NCBI GenBank assembly: GCA_944354535.1
Contig: CALVPY010000006.1
Location: 17,283-81,282 of the forward strand
Direction: 5' to 3'
Length of the DNA: 64,000 nt
Source: an uncultured Clostridia bacterium
Lineage (GTDB): Bacteria; Bacillota; Clostridia; Christensenellales; Borkfalkiaceae
Below the pieces are notes generated by a model that did no database searches, was not told where the DNA came from, and worked only from the letters and a program-made list of their open reading frames with translations. Shown piece by piece: positions 9,220 through 18,473 of this stretch (positions are counted from its first letter, which is position 1; every line of letters starts with the position of its first letter). The position numbers were made by a program, and so were the translations under genes.

Positions 9220-10551
9220 ATGTTTTCCGAACTCTTTGCGGGCGGCGTCTATTTCGTTGGGATCGGCGGAGTGAGCATGAGCGCGCTCGCCCGTCTTCTG
9301 AATGCGCACGGCGTCCGTGTGCGCGGGAGCGACGCCGTCGAGGGAGCCTTCCTGTCTGTGCTGAGAAGGGAGGGTATTTCCGTCTCTCTCGGCAGCGCGG
9401 AAACGATTTCGGAAGACACTGTGGTCTTTACGGGCGCCGTGGACGGAACGCATCCGCAGGTCGCCGCGGCGAGACGGGCGGGAAAACGCCTGCTGCCGCG
9501 CGCGCAATTGCTCGGGCTTATCGCCGAGCAGTTCCCCATGACAATCTCTTTCGCGGGCTGCCACGGCAAGACGACGGCGACTGCCATGTTATCGCACATC
9601 CTCCGCGGGCGCAGGCCGTTCACCTGTCATATCGGCGGCGAGGATCTCGATCTTTCCAACTTCTATGCGGATGGGGAAGAGATCTTTGTGACGGAGGCCT
9701 GCGAATTTCAGCGCAGTTTTCTGTCGCTGAAAAGCGGCATCGCGGTCGTCCTTAACATCGAGCTCGACCACACCGACTGCTACCGCAGCGTAGAGGAGCT
9801 CTTTGCGGCCTTTTCTGCTTTTGCGGGGCGGGCGGAGAGCGTCATCGTCAATGCCGACGATGTCCGGGCGCGCAGCCTGCCTCATGCACTCTCGTTCGGG
9901 CTGTTTTCGGGCGATATCCGCGCTGCGGGGCTGAAAAGCAGCGGGGAGCGCTACACCTTCACGGTGACGGAAAAGGGTGTTCCGCTCGTCCGCGTACGGC
10001 TCGCTGTCGCGGGCAAAGTGCATATCTATAATGCACTTGCGGCTTTTGCCGCCGCCCGTCTTTTAGGGCTCGCGCCGCAGGAGATCGCCGACGGCCTATC
10101 CTCTTTCCGCGGGGTAAGACGCCGCTTTGAACAGGTCGACTTCTTTCACGGCGTTCCCGTCATTTCGGACTACGCCCATCATCCGCGGGAGATCGCGGCG
10201 GCCATTCAGACGGCGCAGGCGATCGCGGAGGGCACGGTACACGTCGTCTTTCAGCCGCACACCTATACGCGGACCCGCGATCTTATGGATGACTTCGTCG
10301 CGGCGCTGAAGGCGGCGGAAAGCCCCGTCATCTATCGTACCTATGCGGCACGGGAGAAGTTTCTCTTTTCGGGCAGCGCGGCCATGCTGACGGCACGCCT
10401 TCCCGACGCTTGCTATGTGCAGTCGCCCGATCGGCTTTGGCGAGTACTTGCGGAGAAAGTGAAGCCCCGCGATCTCATCCTCGTATTGGGAGCGGGGGAT
10501 CTCGATGCGGCCGTGCGCGGAATGCTCCAAAAAACGCCCTCCCGGGGATAG
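9220..10551 (+). CDS. murC: UDP-N-acetylmuramate--L-alanine ligase
   Basis: Adds L-Ala to UDP-MurNAc in cytoplasmic peptidoglycan precursor synthesis. The ATG at 9220 is preferred: an in-frame ATG at 9145 lies inside the upstream terminator, and family homology begins at FAGGVYFVGIGGVSMSALA. The 443 residues show the Rossmann segment, the ATP-binding GCHGKTTATAM (a Cys where GTHGKT is common), TEACEF, LDHTDCY and the YAHHP motif of the C-terminal domain. No clear Shine-Dalgarno precedes 9220. Its last codons form part of a terminator hairpin that serves the opposing gene. Confidence 0.92.
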   Translation: MFSELFAGGVYFVGIGGVSMSALARLLNAHGVRVRGSDAVEGAFLSVLRREGISVSLGSAETISEDTVVFTGAVDGTHPQVAAARRAGKRLLPRAQLLGLIAEQFPMTISFAGCHGKTTATAMLSHILRGRRPFTCHIGGEDLDLSNFYADGEEIFVTEACEFQRSFLSLKSGIAVVLNIELDHTDCYRSVEELFAAFSAFAGRAESVIVNADDVRARSLPHALSFGLFSGDIRAAGLKSSGERYTFTVTEKGVPLVRVRLAVAGKVHIYNALAAFAAARLLGLAPQEIADGLSSFRGVRRRFEQVDFFHGVPVISDYAHHPREIAAAIQTAQAIAEGTVHVVFQPHTYTRTRDLMDDFVAALKAAESPVIYRTYAAREKFLFSGSAAMLTARLPDACYVQSPDRLWRVLAEKVKPRDLILVLGAGDLDAAVRGMLQKTPSRG

Positions 10552-10562
10552 GCCGGGAGGGC
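10529..10562 (-). terminator. Terminator of the DUF815 gene, overlapping the murC 3' end
   Basis: GCCCTCCCGG and CCGGGAGGGC form a 10-bp stem at 10535-10562. On the minus strand it is followed by TTTTTT (10534-10529). The stem includes the murC stop codon. On the plus strand the T run is poor, so it is best as a minus-strand terminator. Confidence 0.8.
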
Positions 10563-10568
10563 GATACT

Positions 10569-11732
10569 TTATATTTCGATGGGTTTTTCTTTCTTCTGTC
10601 TTGCGATGAGATAATCGACGAGCTGCCTTGCCCTGCGGGGGGAGCGTCCGCCGCGGACGAGTGCCCAGCGTTCGGCAACGGCGTCGAGCGCATCGCCCGA
10701 AAGCAGTACGCCGTCCTCCTCGGCCAAAGCGTGTACGATCCTGAGATATTCCTCCTTGTTGGTCGCGGAAAAGAGCACCGTAATGCCGAAGCGGTCGGAA
10801 AGAGACAAAAGCTCCTGCTCGTTCTCTTCGCGGTGCATACTGTTCTCGCGGGCGGAGACGCTCTCGTCGACGATGTGGCGGCGGTTGCTGGTCGCCACGA
10901 TCATCACGTTGTCGGCGTGGCCTTCGGCGCTTCCTTGGAGCGCTGTCTTGAGCGAGGAGATGCGGTCGTCGTGCTCGCTCAAAGAGAAGTCGTCGATGAA
11001 GACGAGAAAGCGCAGCGGGATGGCGGCAAGAAAGGACTTGAGTTTGGGAAGATGCCCGACGTCCTCCTTTGCGATCTCCACGAGGCGAAGCTTCTGCGGG
11101 AAGAAATTTTTCACCATCGCATGGACGGTGGAGGACTTCCCCGTGCCTCTGTCGCCGTAGAGGAGCATATCGGAGTAGGGCAGCCCGCGCACGAAGTTTT
11201 CAAGGTTATCATACACCTGCGCCTTTTCGTGCTCATACCCTTTGAGGTCGCTGAGCGAAAGAGTGGAGGGAGAGCGTACGGGAATGAGCTCGTCTTCCGC
11301 CGTCCAGCGAAATTCTGCCGTGGCGATGAACTTGCCGCAGCCCGAACTCTGATAAAAAGAGTAAAGGAGATTGGCGGCTTTCTCATCCCAATTCACGAGC
11401 GGCGCGGAGGGTTTGCCCATGTTGAAATCGGGCGAAGAAAATTCGAGCGCGCGGCCGATCTCGGCAAGGTCGCAGATATAGGCGCGCTTCAGATAAGGGG
11501 AGATGTTTCCCCCCGCGGCACACGCACGGGAGAATGCGTTTTCATCGTGGATAACGAGTTCCTTGACGTATTCGGAGAAGTTGTTCTCCGCCCCGTGCTC
11601 AAAGAGTTCGTGCAAAAATGTTGCGCGGGCAGCGATGTCGCCGTTGCGGAAACTGCGGTATGCGGCGAGGACGGGATCCTTCAGGATCCCCGAAAGTACG
11701 GTGAGTTCGAGGTATGCAGATCGTTCGTTCAT
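10569..11732 (-). CDS. DUF815-family AAA+ ATPase
   Basis: Predicted cytosolic ATPase of unknown role. The 387-residue product has a Walker A motif GDRGTGKSS, a Walker B-like FLVFIDDFSL and a sensor-like ATSNRRH, arranged as in the DUF815 family related to DnaA/Cdc48-type AAA+ proteins. The ATG at 11732 is chosen for its AGGAAAC site; the frame is open further upstream to 11798 through the promoter. It is a single-gene unit, convergent with murC and divergent from ilvC. No partner gene is visible, so the function is not assigned. Confidence 0.85.
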   Translation of the reverse strand: MNERSAYLELTVLSGILKDPVLAAYRSFRNGDIAARATFLHELFEHGAENNFSEYVKELVIHDENAFSRACAAGGNISPYLKRAYICDLAEIGRALEFSSPDFNMGKPSAPLVNWDEKAANLLYSFYQSSGCGKFIATAEFRWTAEDELIPVRSPSTLSLSDLKGYEHEKAQVYDNLENFVRGLPYSDMLLYGDRGTGKSSTVHAMVKNFFPQKLRLVEIAKEDVGHLPKLKSFLAAIPLRFLVFIDDFSLSEHDDRISSLKTALQGSAEGHADNVMIVATSNRRHIVDESVSARENSMHREENEQELLSLSDRFGITVLFSATNKEEYLRIVHALAEEDGVLLSGDALDAVAERWALVRGGRSPRRARQLVDYLIARQKKEKPIEI

Positions 11733-11766
11733 AATTGTTTCCTGTTCTTCGGTTCTCTCGGAATGT

Positions 11767-11795
11767 ATTATAATGCACCTGCGCAAAAAATGCAA
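11767..11795 (-). promoter_or_regulatory. Sigma-A promoter of the DUF815 gene
   Basis: Read on the minus strand, TTGCAT (11795-11790) and TATAAT (11772-11767) are separated by 17 bases. It stands back to back with the ilvC promoter. Confidence 0.75.
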
Positions 11796-11824
11796 CAAAA
11801 AGGCGTAAATTATTCGCCGTTTGC

Positions 11825-11853
11825 TTGACGAATTGGGGCGGGGGGCGTATAAT
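11825..11853 (+). promoter_or_regulatory. Sigma-A promoter of ilvC
   Basis: TTGACG at 11825-11830 and TATAAT at 11848-11853, spacer 17. The leader to the ATG is only about 25 bases, so there is no room for a T-box or peptide attenuator. Confidence 0.85.
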
Positions 11854-11881
11854 ATACAGAAAAAGCAAGTTTCGGAGGTAA

Positions 11882-12934
<1,053 letters not shown>

Positions 12935-12950
12935 ACGTTTCGAGATACAG

Positions 12951-12987
12951 ACGCCCCGGCAAAGTGGATCCTGCCGGGGTGTTTTTT
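12951..12987 (+). terminator. Rho-independent terminator after ilvC
   Basis: ACGCCCCGGCA pairs with TGCCGGGGTG around a short loop and is followed by six T. Confidence 0.9.
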
Positions 12988-13046
12988 CGGTTTGTTCCCG
13001 CCGGGGACCTCCCCACGATCATTTTACCTAAGGAGAGATAGAGTCG

Positions 13047-13766
13047 ATGAAGAAGGCGGTCATTTTTGATAAAGACGGAACGCTGCTCGATTTTGAAGCG
13101 TTTTGGCTTCCCGTTGCTCGGGGTGCGCTGACGGAGCTTGCGCATCGATCGGGCGTGCCGCTCGGGGCGGTCCGTGCGGCCGAAGAGAAGCTCGGCATCA
13201 CGGCGGGGCGTGCGGAAAAAAACGGTATTTTGTGTGCGGGAACGTATGCCGAAATGGCTGCGATCGTGCAGGATGTGTTTGCCGCATACGGAATAAAGAT
13301 CGGTGCGCAGGAAATGTATCGTAAAGTTTGCCGCGCGTTCGGCGATCATATGTACCGCGGGGAAGTCGTTCCCACGACGCCCCGGCTGAAGGCGATCCTG
13401 GACGAGCTCAAGGGGAGGGGATGTAAATTGTTCGTCGTTACGACAGACAACAGGGAGATGACCATAGCCTGCCTGAAAGCATTGAAGATCGAGCAGCTCT
13501 TTGATGCGGTCTGCACGGATGGCGAGGGGTATCCCGCCAAGCCCGATCCGTATGTCATCGGAAAGCTCGCCGAAGAGTATTCTTTGGAACGGGCATCTTT
13601 GGCGATGGTGGGGGATACGCTCACCGATCTCCATTTTGCAAGGCGCGGCGGCATCACGGGGATCGGCTATGCCAAAGACGAGAGCGGAAAGAAGCTGCTT
13701 TCGCCCTTTGCGGATCGGGTGATCGGCGATCTTTGCGAGCTTCCACGGCTCTTGGAGCAGATCTGA
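13047..13766 (+). CDS. HAD-superfamily hydrolase (phosphoglycolate phosphatase-like)
   Basis: Probable small-molecule phosphatase of 239 residues. It shows the four HAD motifs: DKDGT near residue 8 (nucleophile and acid Asp), VTTDN as motif II, the lysine in AKPDP, and VGDTLTDL as motif IV. A helical cap of about 100 residues sits between motifs I and II, giving a GPH/YjjG-type architecture. An AAGGAGAG site precedes the ATG. It is a lone gene and the substrate cannot be told from sequence. Confidence 0.85.
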   Translation: MKKAVIFDKDGTLLDFEAFWLPVARGALTELAHRSGVPLGAVRAAEEKLGITAGRAEKNGILCAGTYAEMAAIVQDVFAAYGIKIGAQEMYRKVCRAFGDHMYRGEVVPTTPRLKAILDELKGRGCKLFVVTTDNREMTIACLKALKIEQLFDAVCTDGEGYPAKPDPYVIGKLAEEYSLERASLAMVGDTLTDLHFARRGGITGIGYAKDESGKKLLSPFADRVIGDLCELPRLLEQI

Positions 13767-13891
13767 AATTTGCCGCGCCGAAAACATGACGATCCTTCGA
13801 ACTTCAACGGAAAAACGACTGAGATCCATTTGAAAATTGCATCAAAGTGCAAAATTTTTGTAAAAAGGGCAGAATAATTCGCATTTGGGTA

Positions 13892-13920
13892 TTGAAATTC
13901 GGGGAGGAATATAGTATAAT
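13892..13920 (+). promoter_or_regulatory. Sigma-A promoter of the glycogen operon
   Basis: TTGAAA at 13892-13897 and TATAAT at 13915-13920, spacer 17, leaving a leader of about 66 bases before glgB. It is the only clear promoter seen ahead of the six-gene run. Confidence 0.8.
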
Positions 13921-13992
13921 AGTCTTGTGCGATGCAGGAAATGCACCACAACATGCAGTATCTTCGCATTTTATGCGGATGAAGGGGGCCCA

Positions 13993-16086
13993 ATGAGCAA
14001 AGAGCAACAAATGATCAAAGAGCAGAGACTCGAACAGGAGACGGATTTCCCGCTCTATCTTTATCATCACGGAAAAAATGACCGGATCTATGAAGTGTTC
14101 GGTGCGCATAAGAAGACGGTAGACGGTGAAGAAGGATATATGTTCCGCGTTTGGGCGCCGCACGCCCAGCAGGTCTCCGTTGTCGGCGATTTCAACGGCT
14201 GGAATGCCGAAGCCAACGTCATGCAGCGTATGGTGGACGGGGAGACCTTCGAATTGTTCATCCCCGGCCTCAAGCAGTACGACGTCTACAAATATTGCGT
14301 CACGGCGGCGGACGGAAGGCAGCTCATGAAGGCGGATCCCATCGGGTTCCATACCGAGACTCCTCCCGCGACGGCTTCCAAGCTCTATGATCTCGAAGGG
14401 TATGAATGGAAAGACGGCGCCTATCTCGAAGCGCTCTACAAAAAGAATGTCTATTCCTCGCCGATGAACATCTACGAGGTCAATCTGCTCTCGTGGAAGA
14501 AGCACGACGACGGAAATTATTATTCCTATCTCGATCTTGCGCGCGAACTCGTGCCTTATGTCAAGGAGATGGGTTATACGCACGTTGAATTCATGCCCGT
14601 GACGGAGTTCCCTTATGACGGTTCGTGGGGATATCAGGTGACGGGCTACTTTGCCGTGACGTCCCGTCTCGGGACGCCCAAAGATTTCATGGCGCTCGTC
14701 GACGCATTCCATGCGGCGGGCATCGGCGTTATCCTCGACTGGGTGCCCGCGCACTTCCCCAAAGATGCGCACGGGCTCTACGAGTTTGACGGCCAGCCTC
14801 TTTACGAGAGCAGCCAGTGGGACAGGATGGAGCACAAGAGCTGGGGGACCCGCCGCTTTGACTACGGCAGGAACGAAGTCCTTTCCTTCCTCATCTCCTC
14901 CGCCTGCTTCCTCTTCGACAAATTCCACTGTGACGGTCTGCGCGTGGATGCCGTTGCCTCCATGCTCTATCTTGATTACGACAAACGGGAAGGGGAGTGG
15001 GTTCCCAACATCTACGGCGAGAACAAGAACCTCGAAGCGATCGCCTTTTTGCGCAAGCTCAACGAGGCCGTGTTCCTTCGTTATCCGCACGCTCTCATGA
15101 TCGCGGAAGAGTCGACTGCTTGGGGGCTCGTCACGAAGCCCGGTTCCGTGGGCGGCCTCGGTTTCAACTACAAGTGGAACATGGGTTGGATGAACGATAT
15201 GCTCTCGTATATCAGCCTCAATCCCTTCTTCCGCATGAACAATCACAATAAGCTCACCTTCTCGATGATGTACGCCTTCTCCGAGAACTATGTGCTTCCC
15301 ATCTCGCACGACGAGGTGGTGTACGGCAAGTGCTCGCTCATCAACAAGATGCCCGGCACTTACGAAGAGAAGTTCGCGGGCGTAAGATCTTTCCTCGGCT
15401 ACATGATGGCGCATCCCGGCAAGAAACTCGGCTTCATGGGCTATGAGTTCGGCCAGTTCAACGAGTGGGACTACCACAAGCAGCTCGATTTCTTCCTTGC
15501 GGACGAGTATGAAATGCACAGGAAACTGCAGGGGTACGTCAAGGCGCTCAACGAGTTCTATGCTTCGACGCCTGCCTTCTTCGAGGTGGAAGATTCGTGG
15601 GACGGTTTCGAATGGCTCGCCGCCAACGATGCCGATAAGAACATCGTCTCCTTCATCCGCAGGGATAAAAAGGGGAACGAGATCATTGCGCTCATCAGTT
15701 TCTCGGGTGCGGACAGCCCCGGTTATTGGATGGGGGTCAACAAGCGGGGAAAATACCGTATCGTCTTCAACAGCGACGACAAGAAGTACGGCGGCGACGG
15801 TAAGATCAAGAAAAACGTCTTTACGGCAGCGAAGAAGCCCAGCCACGGTAAGATGTACTCCGTCGTCATCGATGTGCCGAAACTTTGCTGCATCTATTTT
15901 GTGAAGGAACCCGATCCGCCCAAAGCGGAGAAGCTCCCTGCGGCAGGAGCAAAAAAGAAGGCTGCGGCGGCAAGCGTAAAGTCGGCGGAAGGGGGAACGG
16001 CGAAGACAGCTTCCAAGGCGGCAGCAGCAAAGACTGCCGCCGGGAAGGGCAAGGCGAAGACGGCAAAAAAGCCGGATTTGAAATAA
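13993..16086 (+). CDS. glgB: 1,4-alpha-glucan branching enzyme
   Basis: Creates alpha-1,6 branches in glycogen. The 697-residue protein starts at the ATG at 13993; a longer frame opens at 13927 in the leader without support. An N-terminal CBM48-like domain (FRVWAPHAQQVSVVGDFNGWN) precedes a GH13 barrel with nucleophile Asp in DGLRVDAVASM, acid/base Glu in MIAEESTAW and SHDEVVYGK. The last 55 or so residues are an Ala/Lys-rich tail, strongly basic, that is not part of usual branching enzymes. It heads the glg operon. Confidence 0.95.
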   Translation: MSKEQQMIKEQRLEQETDFPLYLYHHGKNDRIYEVFGAHKKTVDGEEGYMFRVWAPHAQQVSVVGDFNGWNAEANVMQRMVDGETFELFIPGLKQYDVYKYCVTAADGRQLMKADPIGFHTETPPATASKLYDLEGYEWKDGAYLEALYKKNVYSSPMNIYEVNLLSWKKHDDGNYYSYLDLARELVPYVKEMGYTHVEFMPVTEFPYDGSWGYQVTGYFAVTSRLGTPKDFMALVDAFHAAGIGVILDWVPAHFPKDAHGLYEFDGQPLYESSQWDRMEHKSWGTRRFDYGRNEVLSFLISSACFLFDKFHCDGLRVDAVASMLYLDYDKREGEWVPNIYGENKNLEAIAFLRKLNEAVFLRYPHALMIAEESTAWGLVTKPGSVGGLGFNYKWNMGWMNDMLSYISLNPFFRMNNHNKLTFSMMYAFSENYVLPISHDEVVYGKCSLINKMPGTYEEKFAGVRSFLGYMMAHPGKKLGFMGYEFGQFNEWDYHKQLDFFLADEYEMHRKLQGYVKALNEFYASTPAFFEVEDSWDGFEWLAANDADKNIVSFIRRDKKGNEIIALISFSGADSPGYWMGVNKRGKYRIVFNSDDKKYGGDGKIKKNVFTAAKKPSHGKMYSVVIDVPKLCCIYFVKEPDPPKAEKLPAAGAKKKAAAASVKSAEGGTAKTASKAAAAKTAAGKGKAKTAKKPDLK

Positions 16087-16118
16087 ATCAAGGAAATCTG
16101 TAAGGGGGCATAAGGCAT

Positions 16119-17315
16119 ATGCAAAGAAAGAAAGAATGCGTCGCAATGTTGCTCGCAGGCGGACAGGGTAGCAGACTGTACGCACTCACGAACAAGATTG
16201 CAAAACCCGCAGTCGCGTTCGGCGCGAAGTATCGTATCATCGACTTCCCGCTGAGCAACTGCATCAACTCGGGCATCGATACGGTGGGCGTGCTCACGCA
16301 GTACGAGCCGCTCGAACTCAACGAGTATATCGGAAACGGACAGCCGTGGGATCTCGACCGTGCATTCGGCGGCGTACACATCCTTTCGCCCTATCAGGCG
16401 AAGGTCAAGTCGTCCTGGTACGAGGGTACGGCAAATGCCATCTACCAGAATATGCACTTCATGAAGAAGTACAATCCCGACTATGTGCTCATCCTTTCGG
16501 GCGATCATATCTACAAGATGGATTACGCCAAGATGCTCAAAGCGCATATCGAGACGGGGGCAGACTGCACGATCGCGGCCATCGAGGTGCCGCTGAAAGA
16601 GGCTTCCCGCTTCGGCATCCTCAACACCAATCCCGACGGCTCCATCTATCAGTTCGAAGAGAAGCCCAAGCAGCCCAAGAGCAATCTGGCTTCCATGGGT
16701 ATCTACATCTTCACCGCGCAGAAACTCTTTGACTATCTCGAGGCGGATGAGCAGAATCCGAATTCGAGCAAAGACTTCGGCAAGGATGTTCTTCCCGCCA
16801 TGCTGGATGCGGGAGAGAAGATGTTCTCCTATCGCTTTGAAGGTTATTGGAAGGACGTCGGAACGATCTCGTCGCTTTGGGAAGCGAATATGGAGCTGCT
16901 CGGCGAGGAGCCCGTCTTCGATGTTTCCGATCCCGCATGGAAGATCCATTCTCGCAATCCGCTCGCCCCTCCCGAATACATCGGCGACAAGGCGCAGGTC
17001 GGCAACTCCATGATCGCGCTCGGCTGTGAGATCGAAGGCGTCGTAGAGCATTCCGTGCTTGCAAGCAACGTCGTCGTGGAAGAGGGGGCGGAAGTCAGAG
17101 ACAGCGTCATCATGGCGGGGACCGTCATCAAGAAGGGCGCCAAAGTGCTCTATTCCATCATCGACGAGAACGTGACCGTTGAAGAAGGCGCCGTCGTCGG
17201 CGATCCCCAGGATACAGGCAAGGGCATCGCCGTGCTCGGCAGGCAGATCACCATCGGCAGGAACGCCAAAGTCGATGGCGGTAAAATTTTGGATCAGGAC
17301 TATAAGGGGGAATAA
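16119..17315 (+). CDS. glgC: Glucose-1-phosphate adenylyltransferase, catalytic subunit
   Basis: Makes ADP-glucose, the committed donor for glycogen synthesis. The 398 residues contain the nucleotidyltransferase signature [11 protein letters not shown], the conserved [20 protein letters not shown], the glucose-1-phosphate site [11 protein letters not shown] and a C-terminal left-handed beta-helix with hexapeptide repeats. It sits 32 bases after glgB and five bases before glgD, so the GlgC-GlgD heteromer known from Bacillota is made from adjacent genes. Confidence 0.96.
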   Translation: MQRKKECVAMLLAGGQGSRLYALTNKIAKPAVAFGAKYRIIDFPLSNCINSGIDTVGVLTQYEPLELNEYIGNGQPWDLDRAFGGVHILSPYQAKVKSSWYEGTANAIYQNMHFMKKYNPDYVLILSGDHIYKMDYAKMLKAHIETGADCTIAAIEVPLKEASRFGILNTNPDGSIYQFEEKPKQPKSNLASMGIYIFTAQKLFDYLEADEQNPNSSKDFGKDVLPAMLDAGEKMFSYRFEGYWKDVGTISSLWEANMELLGEEPVFDVSDPAWKIHSRNPLAPPEYIGDKAQVGNSMIALGCEIEGVVEHSVLASNVVVEEGAEVRDSVIMAGTVIKKGAKVLYSIIDENVTVEEGAVVGDPQDTGKGIAVLGRQITIGRNAKVDGGKILDQDYKGE

Positions 17316-17320
17316 ACAGA

Positions 17321-18430
17321 ATGGCTTATTCGACGGTAGGAGTAATTTTCTCCAATGTGCATGACGAGAACATCCCCGATCTTTCCCGCCACAGAACGAT
17401 GGCTTCCATCCCGTTCGGCGGAAGATACCGCCTTATCGATTTCGCATTGTCCAACATGGTCAATTCCGGGATCACGACGGTGGGCATCGTCACGAAAAAC
17501 AACTATCAGTCGCTCATCGATCATCTCGGCAGCGGCAAGGACTGGGATCTTGCGAGAAAGGACGGCGGCATCATCCTGCTTCCTCCCTACTCCGATGAAA
17601 CGGATGCCCCCTATACTTCGCGTCTCGAAGCGCTCAAGGGCATCACGGGATTTTTGAACCACCGCAAAGAGGATTATGTCGTCATCTCCGACTGCGACGG
17701 AGTTGCCCGCCTTGATGTTGCCGATATCGTGCGCAGCCACGCTGCCAACCAGGCGGACATCACGATGGTCTACACCGAGACGAATGACATCGAGAGCTCT
17801 TACTATATCACGCTCGATCCCGATGAAACGGGCCGCATTCAGGGCGTTCAGATCAGCCCCAAGTTCAGCGGAAAGGCCAATCTCTACATCAACGTGATGG
17901 TGCTCAACCGGGAGTTCCTGATCGATCTCATCGGCAACGCCGTCACGCGCGGGCTCACCAGCTTCGGAAAGGATATCCTTGCAAAGAGCACGGATACGCT
18001 CCGCATCTTCGGCTACAAGTTTGACGGCTATTATGCCGGGATCGATTCGCTGCAGAACTATTTCCGTCACAGCATGGAACTGCTTGACAGAGATGTCCGC
18101 AGTGCGCTGTTCGCCAATCGCGACATCTACACGAAGGTGCGTGATTCTGCGCCTTCCAAGTACATCGACGGCGCCGTAGTCAAGAATTCGCTCATTTCCG
18201 ACGGCTGCACGATCGAGGGTACGGTAGAAAACAGCATCCTGTTCCGCGGCGTCAAGGTCGGGAAGGGGAGCGTCGTTAAAAATTCCATCATCATGCAGGA
18301 TACCGTCATCGAATCTTCGGTGCAGCTCGACTGTGTGATCACGGATAAGAACGTCGTGATCCGCGACAGGCGTCATCTTGCCGGCTGCGAGGAACTTCCT
18401 TACTTTGTTTCCAAAGGCAGAATGCTGTAA
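17321..18430 (+). CDS. glgD: Glucose-1-phosphate adenylyltransferase, GlgD subunit
   Basis: Paralogue of GlgC of 369 residues. The pyrophosphorylase loop is degenerate: where GlgC has GGQGSRL this protein reads IFSNVHDENI, so it should bind poorly or not at all as a catalyst. The fold signature IPFGGRYRLIDFALSN and the C-terminal beta-helix are kept. In Bacillus and related bacteria GlgD is the regulatory partner of GlgC. It follows glgC by five bases. Confidence 0.94.
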   Translation: MAYSTVGVIFSNVHDENIPDLSRHRTMASIPFGGRYRLIDFALSNMVNSGITTVGIVTKNNYQSLIDHLGSGKDWDLARKDGGIILLPPYSDETDAPYTSRLEALKGITGFLNHRKEDYVVISDCDGVARLDVADIVRSHAANQADITMVYTETNDIESSYYITLDPDETGRIQGVQISPKFSGKANLYINVMVLNREFLIDLIGNAVTRGLTSFGKDILAKSTDTLRIFGYKFDGYYAGIDSLQNYFRHSMELLDRDVRSALFANRDIYTKVRDSAPSKYIDGAVVKNSLISDGCTIEGTVENSILFRGVKVGKGSVVKNSIIMQDTVIESSVQLDCVITDKNVVIRDRRHLAGCEELPYFVSKGRML

Positions 18431-18473
18431 GCGCCGTATGGCACAAAATAAGACAAGGGAGAAGAGTTGAACT

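Noticed and set aside
10410-11828. Plus-strand open frame of 472 codons
   Set aside because: Antisense to the DUF815 ATPase, which has Walker motifs, a promoter and a terminator.
13804-16185. Minus-strand open frame of 793 codons opposite glgB
   Set aside because: Antisense shadow of a well-supported branching enzyme; Arg/Leu/Val-rich nonsense composition.
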